A DNA stretch of 64,000 bases from Chitinivorax tropicus (GTDB lineage: Bacteria; Pseudomonadota; Gammaproteobacteria; Burkholderiales; SCOH01), in assembly GCF_014202905.1 (NCBI RefSeq), contig NZ_JACHHY010000006.1:122257-186256 (forward strand), in the 5' to 3' direction. The notes beneath the pieces are model-generated. The model saw only the letters and a program-made list of their open reading frames with translations. It ran no database searches and was not told where the DNA came from. The translations under genes and the position numbers were made by a program. Positions 56,588 to 64,000 of the stretch are shown here, in pieces (position 1 is the first letter of the stretch; every line of letters starts with the position of its first letter).

Positions 56588-58414
56588 ATGTGTGGGATCG
56601 TCGGAGCAATTGCTCAACGTAATATTGTACCGGTGCTGGTTGAGGGCCTGAAGCGTCTGGAGTATCGCGGTTATGACTCGGCGGGCATAGCTGTCTTGGA
56701 CACAGAGATCAAACGTGTCCGTCGGGTGGGAAGAGTGGCTGAAATGGAAGCCGCCGCCAACGAAATCAACCTGACAGGGCGCCTTGGGATTGGGCATACC
56801 CGCTGGGCCACCCATGGTGGCGTTACTGAGCCCAATGCACACCCCCACGTTTCTGGAGATCTCATTGCGGTGGTCCACAATGGCATCATTGAAAACCACG
56901 ATGAGAAGCGACAAGCGCTCCAGGCAAAAGGCTATCAATTCGAATCGCAGACCGATACCGAAGTCATCGCCCATCTGATCCACTCTTACTATGTGCAAGA
57001 TCGCAACCTGTTCAGTGCGGTGCAGAAAGCGGTTACCGAACTGGTCGGCGCCTATGCCATCGCAGTCATCGCAAAAGACCAGCCAGATGTATTAGCCTGC
57101 GCACGCATGGGCTGCCCACTGCTGATCGGCCTGGGCGATGGTGAACATTTCGTTGCATCGGATGTATCCGCCATCCTTTCCGCCACCCGCCGTGTCATCT
57201 TTCTGGAAGAGGGGGATGTAGCAGAATTGCGCAGAGACCAGATCCTGATTCTTGATAAAGATCGTCAAAAAGCAGAGCGAAAGATCCATGTCAGTGATGT
57301 ATCGCTGGCATCGCTGGAGCTTGGCCCCTACAGCCACTTCATGCAAAAAGAAATCCACGAGCAGCCCAAAGCCCTGTCCGACACCATTGAGCCCTTATTG
57401 GAGGCCGGTTTCGTGCCAGAGCTGTTCGGGGCCAATGCAAAAGAGCTACTGAGCAAAGTGGATGGTGTCCTGATCCTGGCGTGCGGCACCAGCTACTATG
57501 CTGGGTCGGTGGCGCGCTATTGGCTGGAATCCATTGCCAGCGTACCTTGCCAAGTGGAAATCGCCAGCGAATATCGCTACCGTGATGCGGTCGCCAACCC
57601 CAATTGGCTGGTTGTCACCCTCTCCCAGTCCGGAGAAACACTGGACACCATGGAGGCCTTGAAATACGCAAAATCGCTAGGACATGACAAGACCCTCTCG
57701 ATCTGCAACGTCCGCGAAAGCGCCATCCCGCGCTCGTCAGAAATGGTGTTCTACACCCGAGCAGGCGCAGAAATCGGTGTGGCCTCCACCAAAGCCTTCA
57801 CCACCCAACTGCTGGCCCTGTTCGCCTTGACGGCGACCCTGGCAAAAATCAAAGGCCGCTTGAGCGACACACAAGAGCAAAGCTACCTGGATGCACTGAG
57901 ACATCTACCAGGCAGCGTACAGCATGCGCTGAACCTGGAACCCCAGATCAAAATCTGGGCCGATCGATTTGCCCCCAAAGAACATGCCTTGTTCCTGGGG
58001 CGAGGCGTCCACTACCCGATTGCCTTGGAAGGCGCGCTGAAACTCAAGGAAATCTCCTATATCCACGCAGAAGCCTACCCCGCAGGTGAGCTGAAGCATG
58101 GACCCCTGGCCCTGGTCGACGACAACATGCCTGTCGTCGTGATCGCCCCCAACGACGTTTTGCTGGAAAAGGTGAAATCCAACATGCAGGAAGTCCGCGC
58201 TCGCGGTGGCGAACTGTTTGTTTTCGCCGACTTGGACAGCCATTTCAGCGAATCAGAAGGCGTCCACGTGATCCGTACCCCACGACATGCCGGAGTCCTC
58301 AGCCCCGTTGTACACGCTGTTCCAGTGCAAATACTCGCCTATCATGCGGCCTTGCAGCGCGGTACTGATGTCGATAAGCCACGCAACCTGGCAAAGAGCG
58401 TAACGGTGGAGTGA
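56588..58414 (+). CDS. glmS: Glucosamine-6-phosphate synthase GlmS
   Basis: The protein has 608 residues. The mature N-terminal Cys ([10 protein letters not shown]) is the glutaminase nucleophile. The two SIS domains ([36 protein letters not shown]) bind fructose-6-phosphate. The C-terminus [11 protein letters not shown] is the conserved sequence whose DNA forms the TnsD-binding part of attTn7. AGGAG lies before the ATG. It supplies glucosamine for GlmM and GlmU. Confidence 0.97.
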   Translation: MCGIVGAIAQRNIVPVLVEGLKRLEYRGYDSAGIAVLDTEIKRVRRVGRVAEMEAAANEINLTGRLGIGHTRWATHGGVTEPNAHPHVSGDLIAVVHNGIIENHDEKRQALQAKGYQFESQTDTEVIAHLIHSYYVQDRNLFSAVQKAVTELVGAYAIAVIAKDQPDVLACARMGCPLLIGLGDGEHFVASDVSAILSATRRVIFLEEGDVAELRRDQILILDKDRQKAERKIHVSDVSLASLELGPYSHFMQKEIHEQPKALSDTIEPLLEAGFVPELFGANAKELLSKVDGVLILACGTSYYAGSVARYWLESIASVPCQVEIASEYRYRDAVANPNWLVVTLSQSGETLDTMEALKYAKSLGHDKTLSICNVRESAIPRSSEMVFYTRAGAEIGVASTKAFTTQLLALFALTATLAKIKGRLSDTQEQSYLDALRHLPGSVQHALNLEPQIKIWADRFAPKEHALFLGRGVHYPIALEGALKLKEISYIHAEAYPAGELKHGPLALVDDNMPVVVIAPNDVLLEKVKSNMQEVRARGGELFVFADLDSHFSESEGVHVIRTPRHAGVLSPVVHAVPVQILAYHAALQRGTDVDKPRNLAKSVTVE

Positions 58415-58470
58415 TGCTTGATTGGTTCGGTGACTAGAGCGAATAAAGTCCGTCGGAGTCTGACAAGAGA

Positions 58471-58500
58471 GAAGGGGCCTCAGGTCCCTTCTTCTTTGCT
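58471..58500 (+). terminator. Intrinsic terminator of glmS
   Basis: A stem of nine pairs (58471-58479 with 58483-58491, one G-U) has a TCA loop and a T-rich tail. It starts 57 bp after the glmS stop. Intact spacing here shows no transposon has inserted at the classical attTn7 point. Confidence 0.75.
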
Positions 58501-58729
58501 CTGTCGTATCAATTCTTCAGATGCTCGCTTTTTTGCCAAAGTGAGCAGTCATGCCTTTGTGCTAGCATGACGGCTATCGGTCATGAGTAGTCATGTAGAT
58601 CCAGACCGCAAACAGTCAGCTCGGTCAGCCCGTTATCTGTAGCTACGCTGACAATTTTTCCGAGTACGGATCGAGCTTGCTCGGGTTCATTCGATTTGCA
58701 ATCGACTCAACGATCAGGGAGTGAAAGCT

Positions 58730-58900
58730 ATGGGCAAAATCAACATTCCTCGAGGTGAGCGGGATGCGCTGAAAGCGGTTGATATCCGCATGCTAGGCAA
58801 GCTCATCGAGCAGTGCCTGCAGGAGGAGAATCCGCATGCGTTGCAAACGCTCCGGCTCGAGAGTTGCGGAACGTACGTGGCTGCAGGGCTTCGACATTAA
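58730..58900 (+). CDS. Small protein of unknown function
   Basis: The protein has 56 residues, beginning MGKINIPRGERDALKAVDIR and ending GTYVAAGLRH. AGGGAG lies eight bases before the ATG. I recognise no family. It is followed after 9 bp by another unknown gene in the same direction, so they may be one operon in the post-glmS variable region. Confidence 0.5.
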   Translation: MGKINIPRGERDALKAVDIRMLGKLIEQCLQEENPHALQTLRLESCGTYVAAGLRH

Positions 58901-58909
58901 GAGAAGGCG

Positions 58910-59434
58910 TTGACGGAATACGGCAAGGCGAAAGCAGCAAAGAAGCGTGATGAGGCGAAGTATGATGCCCGTCGCGCTGGCAGCGATCTGGTGTATGCGG
59001 TCCAACAGATGAAGAACAGGGTCGAAGTGGAAGAGAAGGAGGGGTTACTCTTCTACATCGACGACCTGATCGTGCCGCCCTTTCGTTTCAGCGAACGGGT
59101 GACTGCACGAGTGAGCTATCGTTGGCGCCAAGCAATCGATAATGAATGGGTAGCTGGAAGTATCACCTTTTCCCACGATGTCGATATGCGTGGCGACTAC
59201 ACCATGCCACTGTCGAGACAGAGGCCTAGCGCTGCTAAATGTGAGCAGGATCGACAGGGAAAGCTATATCGCGAATGGGAGCACTTGATGAAGTTGGGAC
59301 TCTATTCGGTCAGGGATTATTTCCGAGAGGGAGGAAACGGAGCGGCTATTCCGCAAACGTTTCATGCAAAAGCTGATCCTTACACGCGAGGGCTGAATAA
59401 CTTCAGTACCAAGTTCTGGATTGATCGGTCTTGA
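58910..59434 (+). CDS. Unknown protein in the post-glmS island
   Basis: The protein has 174 residues from a TTG at 58910, with AGAAGG just upstream. The N-terminal ~30 residues are a charged helix rich in Lys and Ala. The middle has a beta-rich part (LLFYIDDLIVPPFRFSERVT). There is no recognised domain. It is likely coupled to the 56-residue gene before it. Confidence 0.5.
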   Translation: MTEYGKAKAAKKRDEAKYDARRAGSDLVYAVQQMKNRVEVEEKEGLLFYIDDLIVPPFRFSERVTARVSYRWRQAIDNEWVAGSITFSHDVDMRGDYTMPLSRQRPSAAKCEQDRQGKLYREWEHLMKLGLYSVRDYFREGGNGAAIPQTFHAKADPYTRGLNNFSTKFWIDRS

Positions 59435-59620
59435 TCCGAAGGTCTGCTGAGGGAGTTGTTCGGGCCTTTTGCGGGTGAGGACAGGTTGTCAGTCGAAACC
59501 GCCTTTCATCCCTCACTTCAGTCATGAATGTCCGATCTAAGATGATTTGATACTAGTTTTTACCTTCCTTGTCGTGGCTGTTTGAGGTGAGATTAAGATC
59601 GCCTGTATTGCGTATTTTTT

Positions 59621-61390
59621 CTATGTAAGTGAAAAATCGAAGACATTTTTGCTGCCGAATAACTTGGAAAGGCATTGGATCGCTGTATCTGAGAGCTCCT
59701 GCGTAAATAGCACGGCTAGCCGTTTCTTTGGTCGGGAACAGGCGACGTAGAAGAGGTTGCGCCACCTTTCATATGCGGACCGGTCAGCAGGGATGTCTCC
59801 GGGATTCGCCAGGTACTCGAGCAGCTTGTTGAAGTCGTATTTGTTCCACCCCCGACCGGCGACAACGATCACGTTCTCGAACTCCGCCCCCTTGACCCCG
59901 TGCTTCGTCGAGAACAGTGTGTGTTCGTCCACGAATTGTGAGAGTGCAATAACTTCCGTGTAATTGATCGAGAGGAGTTGCTTCAAGCGTGCTTTGGAAC
60001 CAGACTCCTCTGCTTCACCCGCTTCCATCCACTCCCGCAATTCCTTTTCCCTCTGCAGAATCGAATCTGGTAAACGAGGGCGCCCTGTCGCCTTCAGGTG
60101 GTCTATTACTTTCCTGATGGTTGCCTCCTGGCGGAGCCGCAGCAATGTCGACATGTCGCGAGCCCATTCGAGCTTGTCTTTCGCCCGGCGTATCTGCGGG
60201 ATCTTCATTCCTAAAACCCGGAACATTTCGCCGAAGCGCTTGCCTTCGTACGCAACAGCCATGGGCTCCACTACCTCCAACAAGAACTTGATGAGGCTGT
60301 CTTCCTTCTTGGCGTAGGAATTGTTGAATCCCGAAAACGCCTTCGCGATACCCCTGTAGCCTTGCTCGGAGGCGAGCACCCCGTGGGTGAGCATGAGTAT
60401 TTTGGTCTGGCCCGACGACATGTCCCAGCCGTCGGCTTCCAGTTTTCTACGCAGTGCTTCGAGGTAAGCATGGGCTGTCTCTTCAGGGAGATCGCCCTTC
60501 CAATGTCCCCCGCCCTTTCCGTCCCGCCGTGCCCCTTTCCACGAATTCGTGTGATAGGCTGCAACCTCTCCTTCCGCGTCGGGGTCTGAAAAGGCTTGTG
60601 GCAGCTCGGGACGCATCTTATTAAGAACCTCAATTACTGGTGGCGCTGAGCGGAAGTTTGATTTCTGTTCGACTTTCGTCAACGCATCGTCGGTGATCCG
60701 GCCACAAGTGTCCTCCTCTCCGTAGATCTGCTGCCAATTGTCTCCGAAGAATCCAATCAGAGGCCCCTCGCCCTTCCTGACGCAGTTGTCAATGATAGAG
60801 CTGACGAACTGCCTGTTAGTGTCTTGATACTCGTCGATAAAAATGACGGGGTACCTAGAAACAAGCAGCTTCCGGAACTTCGGCTGATCCATTAGCCCAA
60901 CCATTAGTAGCAGCACATCGTCATGGTGAAGCGAAACTTTTGGATATTCCTTTCGGGCGGAGGCAAAGCCAAGCTCGTATTCAATTTCTCTCCCGGCCAG
61001 GCCGCCAGCTTCGTCCAGCCTTTCCTGCCATTTTGGCAGTTTGGGTAGCTCCTTGCGTAGAAACACTTGGAAGCTCTTAATCAGCGACCAACAGAATGCG
61101 TGGATAGTCGCCGAAAAGACCGCCGGGTGACCATCCGTGCGAGAGGTGATCTCTTCACTTGCGACGTTTGTGTAGGTGATACAGGCGATCCGTTTACCCC
61201 GGCGAACGAATTCGTCCCCCTTTTTTCCTATCAGGTAGCGCAACGCCATCACAAGCGAGTGGGTTTTTCCCGAACCGGCGCCCGCCTCGAGGATGAAGCT
61301 CTTCCCGCCGTCCAAGCATTCATAAATCTCGTTTAAGGACTTGCGCGCCGCCTCGACGGCAGGATTTTCGGCAACCACGTTAGTTTCCAT
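59621..61390 (-). CDS. gajB: UvrD/PcrA-like helicase, Gabija GajB-like
   Basis: The protein has 589 residues from the ATG at 61390. Superfamily 1 motifs: Walker A EAGAGSGKT (~36-43), motif II FIDEYQDTN (~185-192), motif III FFGDNWQQIYG, motif V KHGVKGAEFENVIV and motif VI YVACSRPKKRL. Gabija GajB senses DNA ends or nucleotide loss and works with the GajA nuclease against phage. The best-known GajB is shorter (494 residues), so this is a longer variant. It overlaps gajA by 11 bp and has a GAGG before the ATG. A general repair helicase is possible, but the pairing with an OLD nuclease argues for Gabija. Confidence 0.8.
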   Translation of the reverse strand: METNVVAENPAVEAARKSLNEIYECLDGGKSFILEAGAGSGKTHSLVMALRYLIGKKGDEFVRRGKRIACITYTNVASEEITSRTDGHPAVFSATIHAFCWSLIKSFQVFLRKELPKLPKWQERLDEAGGLAGREIEYELGFASARKEYPKVSLHHDDVLLLMVGLMDQPKFRKLLVSRYPVIFIDEYQDTNRQFVSSIIDNCVRKGEGPLIGFFGDNWQQIYGEEDTCGRITDDALTKVEQKSNFRSAPPVIEVLNKMRPELPQAFSDPDAEGEVAAYHTNSWKGARRDGKGGGHWKGDLPEETAHAYLEALRRKLEADGWDMSSGQTKILMLTHGVLASEQGYRGIAKAFSGFNNSYAKKEDSLIKFLLEVVEPMAVAYEGKRFGEMFRVLGMKIPQIRRAKDKLEWARDMSTLLRLRQEATIRKVIDHLKATGRPRLPDSILQREKELREWMEAGEAEESGSKARLKQLLSINYTEVIALSQFVDEHTLFSTKHGVKGAEFENVIVVAGRGWNKYDFNKLLEYLANPGDIPADRSAYERWRNLFYVACSRPKKRLAVLFTQELSDTAIQCLSKLFGSKNVFDFSLT

Positions 61391-63425
61391 GAGAACCCGC
61401 CTCAACTGCTTGTACTGCCGCTTGGCCGGCCTTCGAACCGCTGGCTTCTGTTGTCGTCTTCGCGAGCCAGATGAGCCCCTCGCGTATATAATGTGGAACC
61501 GCCCAGTCGGTATCGCGGATGGCATGCTTGAGTGCGAATTCCGACTTCTTTGCCTTCGCTGCCTTATCCCAAGCCGACTTTTCTAAATCGGCGGCATTCA
61601 GCGAGAATTTGGCAGCATTGGCGAGCATGAAAGCACCCTCCAGGCTGCGCCCGCATGCAGGACCGCCCGGCTCCGGAACCTGGTAGGCTATCCGCCGAAC
61701 ACCCTTGATCTTGTCAGCTTCTATTTTCTCCAATAGCTCTTGAGGAGAAATTGCGCCTACGTCGAACCAGGCCTTGATGCTGGCATTGCTTGTTCCTGCT
61801 CCCTTGGAAACCACACAAGCCTCGCTGGCCGCATCTACCGAGTCCAGGTCCGTGATAATGAGCGCGGGTAGTTCTAGGAAATCGAGCAACCGGAAAAATA
61901 TGTGCGAGTAGGCTCCACCGACCTCCAGCACGCTGATGTACTGGCTTTCTAGCTTCTCCGCGTCGGCCAGGACGGCATCAACTTTCCCGATCATAACGGG
62001 GAGCAGTAGGCGCTCGGACGTGCCCTCAATGAGGATGACCTTATCTGCGAACAGGAGGTCGCAGCGGGTCAGCGTCATGTATTGGTGGAGGAATTCGTTG
62101 TCCTTGTTCTCGCGGTCTCCGAAGTTGAGCTTGAGGTCCTTGACCTTCGTGCGGGAGGAGCCAGCCACGTCTGAATCTGGCATCGCCAGGAAATACCGAA
62201 TGGAATTGAATTCCGCTTTGTTTGCCATGTGCGACGAATGGGTCGTCACAACGAATTGCACGGGCCACGGCTGCCCGTCGCCGTATCTGTCTGCGAACAA
62301 CTTGGCAATTACTTCCAGCTTGCTGACGAAAACCTCCTGCATCTGGGGATGCAGGTGTGCCTCCGGCTCTTCAATGAACATCAGGTGCATGCCGGGTTCG
62401 CTGCCTCGGGCCTTGAAGGATTTAAATGCCTCGAACAGTTTGAGCAGGATGTAAATCAGGTTGCGGGTACCGAGGCCGTTGTAAGCCTCTGGCAGGCTAA
62501 TGCCATTGGCGCCGGCGTAGCGGATTTTCGTATGGTTCCGGAGCAGGAGGCCTACATCGAGACTGGTCTCAGTCTGAATATTTGGGTCGGGAAACCTGTA
62601 TCCAAAGAGATTGAGTGCTGGCAGGAGGTTGGTGAGCTGTCCGTTAAAGCTCTTGTCGATGCTTTCCTGGACGTTTTTGACCCCTTCTTTGAGTGTGTTG
62701 ACGGTCTGCTGGTCTGCCTCTCGGGAATTCTCTTGGCCTGCCGATTCAAACAAGGCGCTCAGGATCCTGCTCAGGGAGTCGTTTTCCTTATGGGTGATAT
62801 CGTCGATTCCACGTTGGGCTGAGACGAGATCCCCTTGGATGAGTTCCCGGAGCTTTGCCCATTCCAAAGGCCGCTCATTAGTCGGGTCGTTCGGATCCCT
62901 CGCGAAAACCTTGCACGAATAGTGCTTTGGGACCAACTCTTTCATTTTCTGAAGCAATATCGCCTTTTGCAGGGCCTCATCTGCCTCATTGTCCACCTCG
63001 ATCTCGCCGAGGAATACCTTTAGCTTTCCGTCGCCAAGCTGGTAGCAAATATCAACGCACGCTTCCTCACAATCGGGATCCAGATCAACGATAAAGTCCG
63101 AGAGCGGGCCAAAGCTTGCCGCCGCTTTGTCATAGCCTACTGTGAGCGTTACCTCAATAGAGGGCAGGGCCGTTCGCACGTCGGTATCCTTCCGCTTCTG
63201 CCGCACCATTTGGAGTGCATCCCAAAATCCTGAATGTGCCGCAAGCGAAAAGTCCTCAAGGCTGAATCCGGCAGCCTTTTCTGAGAGTAGTCTCCTGAAA
63301 AGTTCGGCAAGCGACGTTTTGCCACTGTTGTTTCTGCCGACGATCAATGTCATGTGCTCGTCAAGGCATAGTTCAGTGTTCTTCAGTAAGCGAAAATTCT
63401 TTACCTGTACCTTTTTAATTCGCAT
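61380..63425 (-). CDS. gajA: OLD-family ATPase-TOPRIM nuclease, Gabija GajA-like
   Basis: The protein has 681 residues from the ATG at 63425. The ABC-type ATPase has Walker A VGRNNSGKTSL (~30-37), a signature region YNGLGTRNL and Walker B HLMFIEEPEAHLHPQMQ. The C-terminal TOPRIM domain has the catalytic Glu in VILIEGTSERLLLP and the Asp pair in IITDLDSVD. This layout is that of OLD and GajA nucleases, which cut DNA when nucleotides fall. It is paired with a UvrD-like helicase, as in Gabija. It is longer than GajA of Bacillus cereus (578 residues). Confidence 0.82.
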   Translation of the reverse strand: MRIKKVQVKNFRLLKNTELCLDEHMTLIVGRNNSGKTSLAELFRRLLSEKAAGFSLEDFSLAAHSGFWDALQMVRQKRKDTDVRTALPSIEVTLTVGYDKAAASFGPLSDFIVDLDPDCEEACVDICYQLGDGKLKVFLGEIEVDNEADEALQKAILLQKMKELVPKHYSCKVFARDPNDPTNERPLEWAKLRELIQGDLVSAQRGIDDITHKENDSLSRILSALFESAGQENSREADQQTVNTLKEGVKNVQESIDKSFNGQLTNLLPALNLFGYRFPDPNIQTETSLDVGLLLRNHTKIRYAGANGISLPEAYNGLGTRNLIYILLKLFEAFKSFKARGSEPGMHLMFIEEPEAHLHPQMQEVFVSKLEVIAKLFADRYGDGQPWPVQFVVTTHSSHMANKAEFNSIRYFLAMPDSDVAGSSRTKVKDLKLNFGDRENKDNEFLHQYMTLTRCDLLFADKVILIEGTSERLLLPVMIGKVDAVLADAEKLESQYISVLEVGGAYSHIFFRLLDFLELPALIITDLDSVDAASEACVVSKGAGTSNASIKAWFDVGAISPQELLEKIEADKIKGVRRIAYQVPEPGGPACGRSLEGAFMLANAAKFSLNAADLEKSAWDKAAKAKKSEFALKHAIRDTDWAVPHYIREGLIWLAKTTTEASGSKAGQAAVQAVEAGSHGN

Positions 63426-63732
63426 GATAATTTTCGTTTGGAGGCTTGATGCGAAGTTGGCTGAATAAAACAAATAAATTTTTTGTCGATCACGAAACAC
63501 ATCGATTATCGGTGTCTCCGAATCGACGGACGTGCGCCAACGCCCAGTCGAGCGAAGCCACTTGTAGCCTTAGCACGCGGTCTCCTTATTCCACAGTAGA
63601 CAACGCGGTGAGCTCAATGCAGTTATTGGGTGGTCTCGGGGGCTCCCAGGATCCTAGTGCGTATCAATAATCTATGTCTCAATTATGACCCTGTGCTTGG
63701 ATGGCCCGCAAGCCATATTGCCAGGCGGGAAC
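63426..63732. other. Intergenic region before the IS element
   Basis: About 300 bp that should hold the promoter of the gajAB operon next to its left end. I see no gene; frames here lack start signals and domains. Confidence 0.4.
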
Positions 63733-64000
63733 TGAACCGCCCCGGCTTTGATGGAGGCTGGTTGGTTAAAGTCAGGCCAGAATAACGGCCTGATCGGCGA
63801 GTTGCCTGTAGTAGCTTGCCTAAGCTTCTGCAGGCGGGATATAACCAATGGGTTCGAGCAACCTGTGATGGTTAAACCAGGACACCCATTCCAAGGTCGC
63901 CAGCTCCACTGACTCCTTGGTTTTCCAGGGGGCTCGTCGGTGGATCATCTCGGCCTTGTACAAGCCATTTATTGTTTCCGCCAAGGCGTTGTCGTAGCTA
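63733..64000 (-). mobile_element. IS3-family insertion sequence, cut by the window edge
   Basis: The end begins TGAACCGCCCCGGCTTTGAT, in the style of IS3-family terminal repeats. It is followed inward by the end of an OrfB-type transposase read on the minus strand. The other end lies beyond the window. Confidence 0.75.
63772..64000 (-). pseudogene. IS3-family OrfB transposase C-terminus with an in-frame TAG
   Basis: The minus-strand translation is the standard IS3 integrase tail: YDNALAETINGLYKAEMIHR, then WFNHHRLLEPIGYIPPAEA. The frame is broken by TAG at 63820-63822, then continues ASYYRQLADQAVILA to TGA at 63772-63774. Relatives read through this point, so a codon such as GAG or CAG has probably become TAG. 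Only the last ~16 residues are lost, so the enzyme may still fold, and the loss of function is uncertain. The catalytic region is outside the window. Confidence 0.7.

Noticed and set aside
58620..58720. A tRNA-like segment near GGGTTCATTCGATT
   Set aside because: The T-loop-like piece has no matching acceptor stem or anticodon arm.
58415..58730. A Tn7 insertion at attTn7 behind glmS
   Set aside because: No TGT-type end, no TnsB-site repeats and no duplication are seen after glmS; the natural terminator is intact.

Overview
This window is chromosomal DNA from a betaproteobacterium, probably of the Neisseriales/Chitinimonas kind. The main reason is the gene order mnmG-rsmG-parA-parB-atpIBEFHAGDC-glmU-glmS at 43.8-58.4 kb, which is the usual replication-origin-proximal block of that class. 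The codon usage and protein sequences fit, but no rRNA, tRNA or oriC is present to fix the species.

Layout. 0-11 kb: ordinary accessory chromosome, with the end of a solute-binding protein gene, a secreted ricin-type lectin, an MFS exporter with a divergent LysR regulator, a three-gene operon (secreted SGNH hydrolase, membrane-anchored protein, Lnt-like protein with a long C-terminal extension) and an O-acyltransferase. 11,192-31,614: a complete Tn7-like transposon of 20,423 bp. Its 27-bp terminal inverted repeats begin TGT and end ACA, match at 26 of 27 positions, and are flanked by the 5-bp duplication GGAGC. Its core is tnsA-tnsB-tnsC-tniQ followed by two unknown tail genes. Its cargo is a nuclease-like gene with a small Cro/C1-type regulator on one side. 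On the other side is a three-gene operon: a 1265-residue protein with a C-terminal PD-(D/E)XK nuclease, a 1473-residue nuclease-STAND NTPase resembling Avs proteins, and a 480-residue protein of unknown fold. This operon is the best candidate for an undescribed defence system.

31.6-33.7 kb: an arsenic operon (arsR, arsI, arsC, aqpS-type channel) whose arsR start lies 61 bp from the transposon end. 33.7-43.6 kb: mixed chromosomal genes (PaiB-like, SDR, GNAT, DUF2798, histidine phosphatase, LacI regulator, mgtE, and the three-gene AmmeMemoRadiSam cluster). 43.8-58.4 kb: the tRNA/rRNA modification, chromosome partition, ATP synthase and UDP-GlcNAc precursor genes.

58.4-64 kb: the region after glmS, the classical attTn7 position, holds two small unknown genes and a Gabija-like gajA-gajB pair. 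It runs into an IS3-family element cut by the window edge. No Tn7 end is seen beside glmS. The Tn7-like transposon in this window sits elsewhere, next to the ars operon.
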